A stretch of 64,000 nt of DNA, taken from the NCBI GenBank assembly GCA_965230275.1, contig CBDDKO010000002.1, forward strand, positions 558,001 through 622,000. Direction: 5' to 3'. The stretch comes from JAJRRS01 sp965230275 (GTDB taxonomy: Bacteria; Planctomycetota; Phycisphaerae; Phycisphaerales; Phycisphaeraceae). Positions 1 through 8,520 of this stretch are shown here, in pieces. The number at the start of each line of letters is the position of its first letter. The stretch's first letter is position 1. A program made the translations under genes and the position numbers. The notes under the pieces are model-generated. The model made no database searches. It was not told where the DNA came from and saw only the letters and a list, made by a program, of their open reading frames with translations.

Positions 1-1077
1 CAAGAGATCCTCAAGTATGTCTGGTGGCGACTGGACCGGGCGCATGACGAACAGAGCGTCCGCATGAGCGGCCTGATCGGGGCGCTGATCGCACTGCGGT
101 GTGGCACGACGACGCTGATCGATCACCACGCCTCTCCTAGTGTGATCGGTGGCAGCCTGACGACGCTCGAAGACGGGATCGCCGAGGCGGGCTGCCGGGC
201 GGTGCTGTGCTACGAGACGACCGATCGCAACTACCCTGAGGAAGCCAAGCACGGGCTCGATGAGAACGAGCGCTACGTGCGGTTATGCCAGGACCGAAGC
301 GACGGCCGGTATGCGGGCCTGGTCGGGGCACACGCGAGCTTCACTCTGCGAAACGAGAGCCTGGCCGACTGCGTCGATCTGGCAAAGTCGCTTGGCGTGG
401 GCGTGCACATCCATGTGGCGGAAGACCCGTGTGATGAAGCACTCACACACAAGGCCTACGGCGAAACGCTGCTTGATCGCTTCGCCCACTTCGACCTGAT
501 GGATACCCCCGGGAGCATCTTCGCCCACGGTACCCACCTATCTGACAACGACATCCGGGCCATCAATCAGCACGGCTCGATCACGATGGCGCACAACACA
601 CACTCAAACATGAACAATGCCGTCGGCTACGCGCCGGTGGCGAAGTTCGACCGCCCGCCGATGCTCGGGACCGACGGGATCGGCGCGGACATGTGGCGTG
701 AAGCACGCACGGCCCAGTTCAAGAGCCACGACGGCAACCTACCGCTGCCGTTCGGCAGACCGCTTTGCATGATCGGCGAGTCGGCACGCTTCGCCTCCCG
801 CAGCCTGGGCGTCAAGCTCGGCGTGCTCGAACCCGGCGCAGAAGCCGACCTGGTGCTGACACGGTACGTCCCCGCTACACCGCTGCACACAGACAATCTT
901 GCGGGCCACTTCATCTACGCCATGGGCCCGGAGTTCGTCTCCGACGTGATGATCAGCGGCGACTGGAAGCTGCGCAGCGGTGAAGTCGTTAGCTGCGACG
1001 AAGCTGTTGCGAGGGCTAAGAGCGCAGAAATGTCGCGGGCGCTGCACGAGCGTATGGCAACGATACCATGTGATTAA
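1..1077 (+). CDS. ssnA: SsnA-type amidohydrolase (5' end outside window)
   Basis: The reading frame is open from base 1 with no start codon before an internal ATG at 64, so the N-terminal part (with the usual first HxH metal site) lies to the left of the window. The visible part has the later amidohydrolase landmarks: HIHVAEDP near base 408, a second histidine in FAHGTHLSD near 530, MAHNTHSNMNN near 586 and the catalytic Asp in LGTDGIGADM near 664, followed by a C-terminal composite-sandwich segment ending in a typical 'GAEADLVLTRY'. The overall match is to the SsnA aminohydrolase family, which is found with ygeW, ygeY and xdhD-type genes in purine/urate degradation clusters. The neighbours here (carbamate kinase, ygeW, ygeY, Mo-hydroxylase) agree. 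It is on the opposite strand to the next four genes. Substrate unknown; a generic amidohydrolase is the alternative. Confidence 0.8.
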   Translation, partial: QEILKYVWWRLDRAHDEQSVRMSGLIGALIALRCGTTTLIDHHASPSVIGGSLTTLEDGIAEAGCRAVLCYETTDRNYPEEAKHGLDENERYVRLCQDRSDGRYAGLVGAHASFTLRNESLADCVDLAKSLGVGVHIHVAEDPCDEALTHKAYGETLLDRFAHFDLMDTPGSIFAHGTHLSDNDIRAINQHGSITMAHNTHSNMNNAVGYAPVAKFDRPPMLGTDGIGADMWREARTAQFKSHDGNLPLPFGRPLCMIGESARFASRSLGVKLGVLEPGAEADLVLTRYVPATPLHTDNLAGHFIYAMGPEFVSDVMISGDWKLRSGEVVSCDEAVARAKSAEMSRALHERMATIPCD

Positions 1078-1096
1078 AAGTTAAACTATCTGATGG

Positions 1097-1564
1097 CTAG
1101 GTAAGGTACAATTCGTGGTGAAATACCGCTGTATTTTCTCCCTTGGTCAACCAAACAGTCACATATTCACTCTCATGCCCCAGACTTACGCGTATTACTT
1201 CTGTATCTACGTATTGCTCTAGTGCTCTTAACCGAATTTCCAATCGTCTATTCCACTCTGGGCCACGGGCGGCGATGTTAATCTGCTGCCCTAACCATTC
1301 GAGGTATGAGTCAGTGATAGTTGTATGCTCAATGAAGATTTTAGCATTGTCCGGAGGTATGAATGCTAAAACTACATGCCCAGTATGTAGCTTAACTTCA
1401 TAACTGCCCGACAAGACGTGATACGAGCACGATATGAGGGCATTCGACCATTTCGGCAAATTATCAATTGAGCGGAGTTGCTCTTGGATGCGCTGCCAAT
1501 ATGATGCCGTGAATTCAGGCATAGTATTCAATGTATCATTCGCCTGAGTACTAGTCCATTTCAC
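1097..1564 (-). CDS. Hypothetical protein, 155 aa, AT-rich
   Basis: Not recognised. The frame begins with GTG directly after the TGA stop of the carbamate kinase gene (TGA-GTG abutting), so it may be translationally coupled; an internal ATG 14 codons in (base 1522) is an alternative start and neither has a clear ribosome-binding site. No signal peptide, membrane segment or repeat is visible. The predicted product mixes alpha and beta segments and is rich in aromatic residues and Glu. Base composition is clearly lower in GC than in the flanking genes and codon use is less biased, which suggests recent acquisition or weak expression. It sits at the 3' end of the ygeY-ygeW-carbamate kinase run on the same strand and is convergent with ssnA. 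No function is proposed. Confidence 0.6.
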   Translation of the reverse strand: MKWTSTQANDTLNTMPEFTASYWQRIQEQLRSIDNLPKWSNALISCSYHVLSGSYEVKLHTGHVVLAFIPPDNAKIFIEHTTITDSYLEWLGQQINIAARGPEWNRRLEIRLRALEQYVDTEVIRVSLGHESEYVTVWLTKGENTAVFHHELYLT

Positions 1565-2524
1565 TCAGCCTTGCACGATCCGCGTCCCGCTGTTGCCATC
1601 TAAAGCGTCGGTCAGGCGGGGGAGTTCGGCGATGATGGCTTCGGCGTCGGGGGTGTCTGAACTCTCTACGAAGTCGATCGCGGCTTCGATCTTTGGCAGC
1701 ATCGAACCTTCGGCGAACTGGCCGTCCGCTAGATAAGCCTTGGCTTCGGCGATCGTCATGCGGTCGAGCGGTTTTTGGTCGGGCTTACCGAAGTTGATAT
1801 AGACGCGGTCGACGGCGGTGAGGATGATCAGGGACTTGGCTTTGAGTTCCTTGGCGAGCAGGGCGGAGGTGCGGTCCTTGTCGATGACGGCGGGAGCGCC
1901 GCGGAGCATGCCGGATTCGTCGCGGATGACGGGGACGCCGCCACCGCCACAGCAGATGACCAGTTCGCCTTCCTCGACGAGCTGGCGGATGGTGTTGATC
2001 TCGATGATCTTTTCGGGGTTGGGCGACGCGACCAGCCGGCGGTACTTGCCGTCCCCGACCGGGGCGAGGGTCCAGCGGTCCTTGTCCCGGTGCCTGAACG
2101 CCAGTTCCTCATCCATCGGCATGCCGATCGGCTTGGTGGGGTGCTTGAAGGCCCGGTCGTTGTGGTCGATCAGGACGTTGGTGACGAGCGTCATGACCTC
2201 GCGTTCGATCCCGCGTTTCTGCAGGGCGTTGAGCATGCACTGGCCGATCATGTAGCCCATGCCCGCCTGGGTGTCGGCGACGCAGACTTCAAGCGGCAGG
2301 GGGTACATCTCGCTGGAGGCGATCTCGACCCGGCGCAGGACGTTGCCGACCTGCGGGCCGTTGCCGTGGGTCAGGACGATGTGCAGGCCTTTCTCGATCG
2401 CGCGGACCAGGTGCCGGGCGGTGTCCGACATGTGCGCGAACTGCTGGGTGATGTTGCCCTGCTCGCCGGGCGCAGTGATCGCGTTGCCCCCTAGTGCGAT
2501 CACGGTTGGACGGGTGTCGGGCAT
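1565..2524 (-). CDS. arcC: Carbamate kinase (ArcC/YqeA family)
   Basis: Interconverts carbamoyl phosphate + ADP with carbamate + ATP, in the cytoplasm. From the ATG at 2524 the protein has 319 residues, close to the usual 310. Visible family motifs are ALGGNAI (10-16), THGNGPQVGN (52-61), CGGGGVPV in the middle and the VIDKD nucleotide-site segment. The frame stays open 32 codons further upstream, but that stretch lies inside an intergenic palindrome and encodes no family sequence, so the shorter start is preferred. Next to ygeW (a carbamoyltransferase) it probably recovers ATP from carbamoyl phosphate released during ureido-compound breakdown, the role proposed for yqeA in enterobacterial purine clusters. 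Co-directional with ygeY and ygeW but separated from ygeW by a 173-base palindromic spacer. Confidence 0.9.
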   Translation of the reverse strand: MPDTRPTVIALGGNAITAPGEQGNITQQFAHMSDTARHLVRAIEKGLHIVLTHGNGPQVGNVLRRVEIASSEMYPLPLEVCVADTQAGMGYMIGQCMLNALQKRGIEREVMTLVTNVLIDHNDRAFKHPTKPIGMPMDEELAFRHRDKDRWTLAPVGDGKYRRLVASPNPEKIIEINTIRQLVEEGELVICCGGGGVPVIRDESGMLRGAPAVIDKDRTSALLAKELKAKSLIILTAVDRVYINFGKPDQKPLDRMTIAEAKAYLADGQFAEGSMLPKIEAAIDFVESSDTPDAEAIIAELPRLTDALDGNSGTRIVQG

Positions 2525-2547
2525 ACGGGAAACCAGAAAACAGGATT

Positions 2548-2691
2548 CACCACAGAGGGCACAGAGAACCCAGAGTTTGGACAGGATGACAGGATGGACA
2601 TGATAAGAATGGGCAACCAACCCATCCTGTTAATCCTGTCATCCTGTCGAGTTCTTTTCTTTACTCAGTGATCTCTGTGTCCTCTGTGGTG
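2548..2691. repeat. Nested inverted repeat between carbamate kinase and ygeW
   Basis: The outer arms at 2548-2567 and 2672-2691 are complementary at 19 of 20 positions (core CACCACAGAGG...). Inside them a second pair, GACAGGATGACAGG at 2580-2593 and its complement at 2635-2648, is perfect over 14 bases. The whole element can fold into a long hairpin or cruciform. Similar 'CACAGAGG' and 'ATCCTGTCATCCTGTC' intergenic repeats are known to me from many environmental bacterial genomes. It lies within a co-directional gene run, so it may act as an mRNA stability or processing element. Confidence 0.8.
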
Positions 2692-2697
2692 AGTATT

Positions 2698-3735
2698 TTA
2701 AAACGGCCGTTCGCGCATGGTGCAGGCCATGATGGCCTTGGCGGTATGCAGGCGGTTCTCGGCTTCCTGGAAGACGATGGACTGCGGGCCGTCGATCACG
2801 GCGTCGGTCACCTCGCTGCCTCGGTCGGCGGGGAGGCAGTGCATGTACACAGCCGAATCCTTGGCGAGCCTCATGCGGTTCTCGTCGCAGATCCAGTCCT
2901 TGTGCAAGTGGTTCATTGCCAGGCACTCGTTCTCGTTCTCGTCGATCTCTGCCTGGTTCTTGGCGTTGAGGCGGGCGAACATGAGGTCGTGGATGCCCCA
3001 GCTCTTGGGGTAGACGATGTCCGCATCCTCGAACGCGGCGTCCATGTCATCGACGATCTGGAACGACCCGCCCGACTCGGCGGCGTTGGCCTTGGCGGAC
3101 TCGACGGTCCGGCCGATCAGGTCGTATCCCGGCGGGTGGGCGAGCGAGACGTCCATCCCGAAGCGCGTCATCAGGGTGATCAGGCCCTGCGGCACACTCA
3201 GCGGCTTGGCGTAAGAGGGGGCGAAGGCCCATGTGACGGCGATCTTCAGACCCCTGAGGTTGTCCTTGCCGAAGTGCTCGCGGATGGTCATCAGGTCGGC
3301 GAGCGTCTGCGTCGGGTGGTCGACGTCGCACTGCATGTTGATGATCGGGACGTTGGCGGCCTCAGCCATTTCGCGCATGTACTTGTTGCCCGCGCCGAGG
3401 ATCAAGTCGTGCCGGCAGCAGATGCCGTGGCCCATGGCGGCGAGGATCTTGCCGGTGTCCGCCGCGGTCTCGCCGTGGCTGATCTGGGTGGCGCTGGAAT
3501 CCAGGAAGTGGGCGTGCCCGCCGAGCTGGGTCATCCCGGCCTCGAAGGCGTTGCGCGTGCGCGTCGATTTGTCGAAGAACAGCAGGAATGCCGTCTGATT
3601 CGACAGCGCGATGGTCGGTTCACCGCGGTGGAACTTGGCTTTCAGTTCGTCGGATGTTTCCAGCAGCAGGTTCAGTTCGTCGTGGGTGAGGTCCTGCGTC
3701 TCGATGTAGTCTTTACCTTTGAGGCTCGTCGTCAT
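2698..3735 (-). CDS. ygeW: YgeW-type knotted carbamoyltransferase
   Basis: Member of the aspartate/ornithine carbamoyltransferase fold. The carbamoyl-phosphate signature DKSTRTR is at residues 55-61, HPTQTLAD at 140-147, and HCLPA lies near residue 300, in the conserved order. Overall sequence (FAPSYAKPLSVPQG, PKSWG, long 'DENENECLAMNHLHKDWICDE'-like region) matches the YgeW family rather than ArgF or PyrB. The length of 345 is somewhat shorter than the roughly 395 I recall for E. coli YgeW. The family is thought to act phosphorolytically on a ureido compound in purine/urate breakdown, giving carbamoyl phosphate for the carbamate kinase next door. It is 7 bases downstream of ygeY, so the two are almost certainly co-transcribed. 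Confidence 0.9.
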   Translation of the reverse strand: MTTSLKGKDYIETQDLTHDELNLLLETSDELKAKFHRGEPTIALSNQTAFLLFFDKSTRTRNAFEAGMTQLGGHAHFLDSSATQISHGETAADTGKILAAMGHGICCRHDLILGAGNKYMREMAEAANVPIINMQCDVDHPTQTLADLMTIREHFGKDNLRGLKIAVTWAFAPSYAKPLSVPQGLITLMTRFGMDVSLAHPPGYDLIGRTVESAKANAAESGGSFQIVDDMDAAFEDADIVYPKSWGIHDLMFARLNAKNQAEIDENENECLAMNHLHKDWICDENRMRLAKDSAVYMHCLPADRGSEVTDAVIDGPQSIVFQEAENRLHTAKAIMACTMRERPF

Positions 3736-3742
3736 CTAATTC

Positions 3743-5008
3743 TTAACCTTTCCTTCGTTTCACGTTCATCTTTGTCTTATTGGGTCGTTTGTGTGTCAGG
3801 TCGCAGTAGGCCTGCCCGAAGCCGGCGTAGAACGCGGCGCAGTCGATCAGGTGCTGGATGGGCACAGAGTCGTTGACGGTGTGCGCCACGTTTTCGGGTG
3901 CCGGGCCGAAGCCGACGCAGGGGATGCCGAACATCCCGGCGATGGAGACGGCGTTGGTGCTGAAGGTCCAGCGGTGCAGCGTCGGGGGCTTGCCGAGGAT
4001 ATCCCGGTGGGTCTTGATAGCGGCCTGCACCTGCAGAGCGTCCTCCGGTTCGCACCATGTAGGGAAGTACTTTTCCGTCTCGTAGGTCAGGCCGGTGTAG
4101 CTTTCCCGGGCGTATCGCAGCACTTCGACTTTGGCCTTGACCCCGGCGCGCTTGACCGCGTCTTTGACTTCGCTCACTGCCGAGGCCTTGGTATCGCCGA
4201 CGGTCAGCCGGCGGTCCAGGTGGATAAAGGCTTCACCCGGCACGGCACACATACTCGGCGTCTTGCAATCCACATAGCTGACGGTGATCGTGCCCTTGCC
4301 AAGGAACGGGTCGGATTTGAGACATTCGTTGAGCTTCTCGATCTCGTTGACGACCTTGGCGATCTTGTAGATGGCGTTGTCGCCCTTGTGCGGCATCGAG
4401 CCGTGGCAGCTCTTGCCCTTGGCGGTGACGCCGATCTCCATCCGGCCTCGGTGGCCTCGGAGGATCCAGCAGTTGGTCGAGTCGGTCACGACCACGGCGT
4501 CGGGCTTGATCCCACCCTCGTTGACGATGTATTGCCAGCAGAGCCCGTCGCAGTCCTCCTCCATGACGGTGAAGGTCATCAGGATGCAGTACTCGCTGAG
4601 GTCCAGGCCGAGGTCACGCATGATTTTGGCGGCGTAGACCATGGCGGGAACGGCCCCCTCCTGGTCGCCCGCCCCTCGGCCCCAGACCTTGCCGTCGGCG
4701 ACCTTGCCCTTGTACGGGTCGTGCTTCCATTCCGAGCGGTCCCCGACGCCGACGGTGTCCACGTGGGCGTCGATGGCGATGAGCTTCTTGCCCTTGCCGG
4801 GCTTGCCGACCATCCCCAGGAGGTTGCCCATCGGGTCGGTCCAGACCTTGTCGAACGCCTTGGTCGCCCGCATTTCCTTCTTGATGCGCGCAATGACCTT
4901 GCCCTCCTCGGCTGATTCGGAGGGGATGGCGATCATATCCCGCAGGAAGCGGACCATCTGGGGCTTGTATTTTTGGGCTTGCTTAACGAACTTCGATTTT
5001 TCGGGCAT
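3743..5008 (-). CDS. ygeY: YgeY family M20-type metallohydrolase
   Basis: A 421-residue zinc-dependent amidohydrolase/peptidase of the M20 fold, cytoplasmic. Visible metal-site motifs in order: IDAHVDTVG, GRGAGDQEGA, MEEDCDG (catalytic Glu pair), a TDSTNC Asp, and the late His in ENVAHTVND. The family is the YgeY 'selenium metabolism-linked hydrolase', found with ygeW, ssnA and xdhD-type genes. ATG at 5008 is chosen because it opens the family-like sequence MPEKSKFVKQAQKYKPQMV; the frame continues 80 codons upstream into the divergent promoter region without family similarity. A TATAAA hexamer ends 9 bases before the ATG and no Shine-Dalgarno is present, so the message may be leaderless. First gene of the ygeY-ygeW-carbamate kinase run and divergent from the dehydrogenase gene. 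Confidence 0.88.
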   Translation of the reverse strand: MPEKSKFVKQAQKYKPQMVRFLRDMIAIPSESAEEGKVIARIKKEMRATKAFDKVWTDPMGNLLGMVGKPGKGKKLIAIDAHVDTVGVGDRSEWKHDPYKGKVADGKVWGRGAGDQEGAVPAMVYAAKIMRDLGLDLSEYCILMTFTVMEEDCDGLCWQYIVNEGGIKPDAVVVTDSTNCWILRGHRGRMEIGVTAKGKSCHGSMPHKGDNAIYKIAKVVNEIEKLNECLKSDPFLGKGTITVSYVDCKTPSMCAVPGEAFIHLDRRLTVGDTKASAVSEVKDAVKRAGVKAKVEVLRYARESYTGLTYETEKYFPTWCEPEDALQVQAAIKTHRDILGKPPTLHRWTFSTNAVSIAGMFGIPCVGFGPAPENVAHTVNDSVPIQHLIDCAAFYAGFGQAYCDLTHKRPNKTKMNVKRRKG

Positions 5009-5017
5009 AGAACTATC

Positions 5018-5023
5018 TTTATA
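5018..5023 (-). promoter_or_regulatory. -10 element of ygeY
   Basis: TATAAA on the minus strand, with 9 bases between it and the ygeY ATG. This puts the predicted transcription start within about 3 bases of the start codon. No convincing -35 hexamer was found 16-18 bases upstream. Confidence 0.45.
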
Positions 5024-5165
5024 CCCGAGAATCCCGATCCGACAAAGAAGAATTTGCGCAAGTTTTTCTTGGTGATTCAGGGTCTTGAGGCGACAATGTC
5101 GATAGGTGGAAGGAGAGCCCATTGTAAGGGCATGAGTTGGCCACCTTGAATGATTAACAGCGGGC

Positions 5166-7859
5166 ATGTGCCCGCATGGGGCCAACGCTATGACAACCTC
5201 TCCATCCATGTCGATTACACCGAAGAACACGCTGTCTTGCACCGTCAACGGAACGCCGGTGTCGGTTGCGCTTCAGGATGACGGCCTGACCCTGCTGGAC
5301 GTCCTGCGGGACTCTCTGGGCATCACCTCCCCGAAGAACGGCTGCCAGCCCCAGGCCCAGTGCGGCTGCTGCACCGTCCTGATCGATGGCAAGCCCATGC
5401 TGTCCTGCACGATGAAGCCGTCGCGGGTACAGGGCAAGGCTGTGACGACCCTCGAAGGTCTCGACGAAGAGCATCGCAAGCAGATTTCTGAGAGCTTCGT
5501 CAAGTGCGGCGGGGTCCAGTGCGGGTTCTGCATCCCCGGGTTCGCGATGCGAGGCGTCGGCTTGTGCAATCAGAAGCCGGGCCCCAGCCGGGACGAGATC
5601 ACCAAGGCCATCCGGCCGCACCTGTGCCGATGCACCGGGTACAAGCAGATCGTCGACAGCATCGAGCTGTACAGCAAAGTACGGGCCGGGCTGCCGCTGC
5701 CTCAGACATCCGAGCAGGACCGCACGGGCAAGGTCGGGACGAGCCTGCCGAGGTACACCGGCCATGATGCCGTGCTAGGCGATCGCAAGTATGTCGATGA
5801 CATGACCGTACCCGGGATGCTCTACGGAGCGCTGCGGCTGGCGGACCACCCGCGTGCGACGGTGAAGAAGATCGACGGCAGCAAGGCGCTGGAGTTGCCG
5901 GGCGTCCATCGAGTCGTGACAGCCGAGGATGTGCCGGGCGAGGTCTACGTCGGGCTGATCGAGAAGGATTGGCCGGTCTTCGTCGCTGTCGGCAGCGATA
6001 CGCGCTGTACCGGGGACGTGATCGCGGCGGTCGTGGCGGACAACCAGCGGTTAGCACGGCAGGCGGCCGAGTTGATCGATATTGAGTATGACGTCCACGA
6101 GCCGGTCACCGACCCGGTCGAGGCGCTCAAGCCCGGTGCGCCGCTGGTCCACCCCGAGCGCGGGACGAACCTGCTGAACGAGTCGAGTTTGGTTAAGGGC
6201 GATGCCGAGGCCGCGTTCGCCGAGTGCGCCCACATCATCGAAGACACCTACGTGACCCAGCACATCGAGCACCTGTTCCTCGAGCCGGAGAGCTGTATCG
6301 TCGTGCCGTCGGGTGATGGCGATGCACGCACGCTCAAGGTCTACACGCAAGGGCAAGGCGTCTTCGACGACCGACGACAGATTTCGTCCGTGCTGGGGAT
6401 CGACCAGGACCGGGTCGAGGTCGAACTGGTCAGCAACGGTGGGGCGTTCGGCGGCAAGGAAGACATGTCCGTCCAGGGCCAGACGGCGCTGCTCGCATAT
6501 CTCACCGGCGAGCCGATCAAGATCACGCTCACACGCCCCGAGAGCTTCCGCATCCACGTGAAGCGCCACCCGATCACGCTGACGTACAAGATCGGTTGTG
6601 ATGCCGAGGGCCACATCCTCGCGGTCAAGGCCAACATCATCGGCGACAAGGGCGCATACGCCTCGGTCGGCGCCAAAGTCCTCGAGCGCGCGGGCGGGCA
6701 CTGCACCGGGCCGTACCGTGTGCCGAACATCGACATGCACACCAAGGCGGTCTACACCAACAACCCGCCTTGCGGCGCGATGCGCGGCTTCGGCGCGAAC
6801 CAGGCGGCGTTCGCGATCGAAGGGCTGCTTGATCGGCTGGCTGAGAAGTGCGGGATCGACGGCTACGACATGCGCGACCGCAACATCCTCGAACCCGGCG
6901 AAGCCTTCGCCACCGGGCAGGTGCTGGATAAACCCTTCGGCCTGCGGCGCACCCTCGAAGCGGTCAAAGATCAATACAAGGCGGCCAAGTACGCGGGGAT
7001 CGCCTGCGGGATCAAGAACGTCGGCATCGGCAACGGCATGCCCGACATCGGCAGGGCGGCGATCACCATCGAAGACGAGAACACGCTGCACATCCGCACC
7101 GGCTTCACCGAAATGGGCCAGGGTCTGTTCACGCTGTGCATCCAGTTCGCCCATGAAGCGACCGGCCTGCCCCCGGAGTTGTTCCGCTGCTCGACCGACA
7201 CGACGCTGCACCTGGACTGCGGTCAGACCACCGCCAGCCGGGCGACCGTGCTTGCCGGCAACGCGATAGCCGAGGCGGGCAAGGACCTCAAGGCCGCGCT
7301 CGATCAGGGCAAGACGCTCGCCGACATGAAGGGCGAGGTCTTCCAGGGCGAGTGGCGCTGCGACTACACCAGCAAGCTCGGTAAGGACATGAACAAGCCC
7401 GGCGGGCCCAAGACCCACATCACCTACGGCTTCGCCACGCAGGTCGCCATCCTCGATGACGAGGGCGCGCTCAAGAAGATGATCGCCTGCCACGACGTCG
7501 GGAAGGTCATCAACCCCACACAGCTGCAGGGCCAGATGTACGGCTCGCTACACATGGGGATCGGCTACGCGCTTTCGGAAGACTTCGTCGTCGAGGGCTC
7601 TGTGATCCAGGCGGATAAGATCAACGATTGCGGCGTTTTGCGGGCGCATCAGATGCCCGAGATGGAGTTGATGTTTATCGAGGAGCCCGACCCGGAATGT
7701 CCGTTCGGGGCTCGCGGCGTTGGGGAGATCGGGTTGGTGCCGACAGCGCCGGCGATTGCCGGTGCGATGTACCAATTTGACCACGTGGTTCGCAAACGGC
7801 TACCGATGATAGATTCACCGGCGGGCCGAGCGATCCAGAAGCCCAAGCCTAAGCGTTGA
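5166..7859 (+). CDS. Fused 2Fe-2S / molybdopterin purine hydroxylase (XdhD-like)
   Basis: An 897-residue xanthine-dehydrogenase family protein joining two domains. Residues 20-180 are the 2Fe-2S domain: plant-type cluster cysteines C60, C66, C69, C81 and the second cluster C119, C122, C154, C156 (VQCGFCIPG, HLCRCTGY). The rest is the molybdopterin domain, with FGGKEDM, CGAMRGFGANQAAF and the active-site motif GARGVGEIG at 848-856 (catalytic Glu854). No FAD domain is encoded here, so electrons must leave through another protein; YgfK, the usual partner, is not in the window. Architecture and context match the XdhD / 'selenium-dependent xanthine dehydrogenase' group that interconverts urate, xanthine and hypoxanthine. 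Selenium use cannot be judged from sequence; no in-frame TGA occurs. ATG 5190 is an alternative start. mocA follows 13 bases later. Confidence 0.85.
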   Translation: MCPHGANAMTTSPSMSITPKNTLSCTVNGTPVSVALQDDGLTLLDVLRDSLGITSPKNGCQPQAQCGCCTVLIDGKPMLSCTMKPSRVQGKAVTTLEGLDEEHRKQISESFVKCGGVQCGFCIPGFAMRGVGLCNQKPGPSRDEITKAIRPHLCRCTGYKQIVDSIELYSKVRAGLPLPQTSEQDRTGKVGTSLPRYTGHDAVLGDRKYVDDMTVPGMLYGALRLADHPRATVKKIDGSKALELPGVHRVVTAEDVPGEVYVGLIEKDWPVFVAVGSDTRCTGDVIAAVVADNQRLARQAAELIDIEYDVHEPVTDPVEALKPGAPLVHPERGTNLLNESSLVKGDAEAAFAECAHIIEDTYVTQHIEHLFLEPESCIVVPSGDGDARTLKVYTQGQGVFDDRRQISSVLGIDQDRVEVELVSNGGAFGGKEDMSVQGQTALLAYLTGEPIKITLTRPESFRIHVKRHPITLTYKIGCDAEGHILAVKANIIGDKGAYASVGAKVLERAGGHCTGPYRVPNIDMHTKAVYTNNPPCGAMRGFGANQAAFAIEGLLDRLAEKCGIDGYDMRDRNILEPGEAFATGQVLDKPFGLRRTLEAVKDQYKAAKYAGIACGIKNVGIGNGMPDIGRAAITIEDENTLHIRTGFTEMGQGLFTLCIQFAHEATGLPPELFRCSTDTTLHLDCGQTTASRATVLAGNAIAEAGKDLKAALDQGKTLADMKGEVFQGEWRCDYTSKLGKDMNKPGGPKTHITYGFATQVAILDDEGALKKMIACHDVGKVINPTQLQGQMYGSLHMGIGYALSEDFVVEGSVIQADKINDCGVLRAHQMPEMELMFIEEPDPECPFGARGVGEIGLVPTAPAIAGAMYQFDHVVRKRLPMIDSPAGRAIQKPKPKR

Positions 7860-7872
7860 GCCGGAGCCAGCG

Positions 7873-8469
7873 ATGATCCACGCCATCATCCCCGCGGCGG
7901 GTCGGTCGAGTCGTATGGGCCAGCCCAAGCAACTCATGCAGGTCGACGGAAGACCCATGCTGCTGACGGTAGCGGAGCCGATCACAACATGCCCGCGGAT
8001 CGGCAGCACGGTCATCGTGACCAACAGCCTGGTGGCGTCGAGCTTGGACCTGTCTACCGTTGACGCCCAGATCGAACTGAACGACGAGCCCGACGCCGAG
8101 ATGATCGACTCGATCCGAAAGGGCGTTGAATCGCTGCAGCGCGACCCCGGCCTGGTCCTTGATGACGGGATCATGATCTGCCCCGGCGACCTGCCCGGCC
8201 TCACGACTGAAGACATCGCAGACTGCTGCTACGTCTTCCACGATCGGCCCAAACGGATCGTCACCGCCTCACACAACAACAAGACCGGCCACCCGGTGAT
8301 CCTCCCCACGTCGGCGGTCCCGGACCTGATGTCGCGCGATAGTGACGGGGGGTTACGCGACCTGATCAGCGCCTATCAGCACGATGTCATCATGGTCGAG
8401 CTGAATAACCCGGCGGTGCTACGGAACGTGAATACGCCCGAAGACTACGAGCGCGTTTGCGGCAATTAG
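7873..8469 (+). CDS. mocA: MocA-like molybdopterin nucleotidyltransferase
   Basis: A 198-residue MobA-like NTP-transferase. The N-terminal nucleotide-binding loop is IIPAAGRSSRMGQPKQL (residues 5-21), followed by the CPGDLPGL metal-binding segment around 98 and a GHPV substrate loop near 140, all as in MocA/YgfJ. MocA adds CMP to molybdopterin to make the cytosine dinucleotide cofactor used by xanthine-dehydrogenase type enzymes, which fits its position directly behind the hydroxylase gene. A GGAG ribosome site lies 7-8 bases upstream of the ATG. Most likely one operon with the hydroxylase. YgfJ-type proteins of purine clusters are the closest alternative name. Confidence 0.82.
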   Translation: MIHAIIPAAGRSSRMGQPKQLMQVDGRPMLLTVAEPITTCPRIGSTVIVTNSLVASSLDLSTVDAQIELNDEPDAEMIDSIRKGVESLQRDPGLVLDDGIMICPGDLPGLTTEDIADCCYVFHDRPKRIVTASHNNKTGHPVILPTSAVPDLMSRDSDGGLRDLISAYQHDVIMVELNNPAVLRNVNTPEDYERVCGN

Positions 8470-8520
8470 CCCTCCGCTGCAAACGCCGGTTTACATCCGA
8501 TTCAGAAGTATGCCCAGGTA

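Noticed and set aside
2525..2620. N-terminal extension of the carbamate kinase
   Set aside because: The 32 extra codons lie in an intergenic palindrome and encode no family sequence; ATG 2524 gives the normal length.
2668..3876. A 402-codon open frame on the plus strand opposite ygeW
   Set aside because: It mirrors the high third-position GC of ygeW, has a low-complexity Val/Gly/Asp-rich product and no family motifs. The same applies to long frames opposite the hydroxylase (6051-7493) and transketolase (15120-16412).
5166..7859. Selenocysteine in the hydroxylase
   Set aside because: No in-frame TGA; any selenium would be a labile cofactor ligand, which sequence cannot show.
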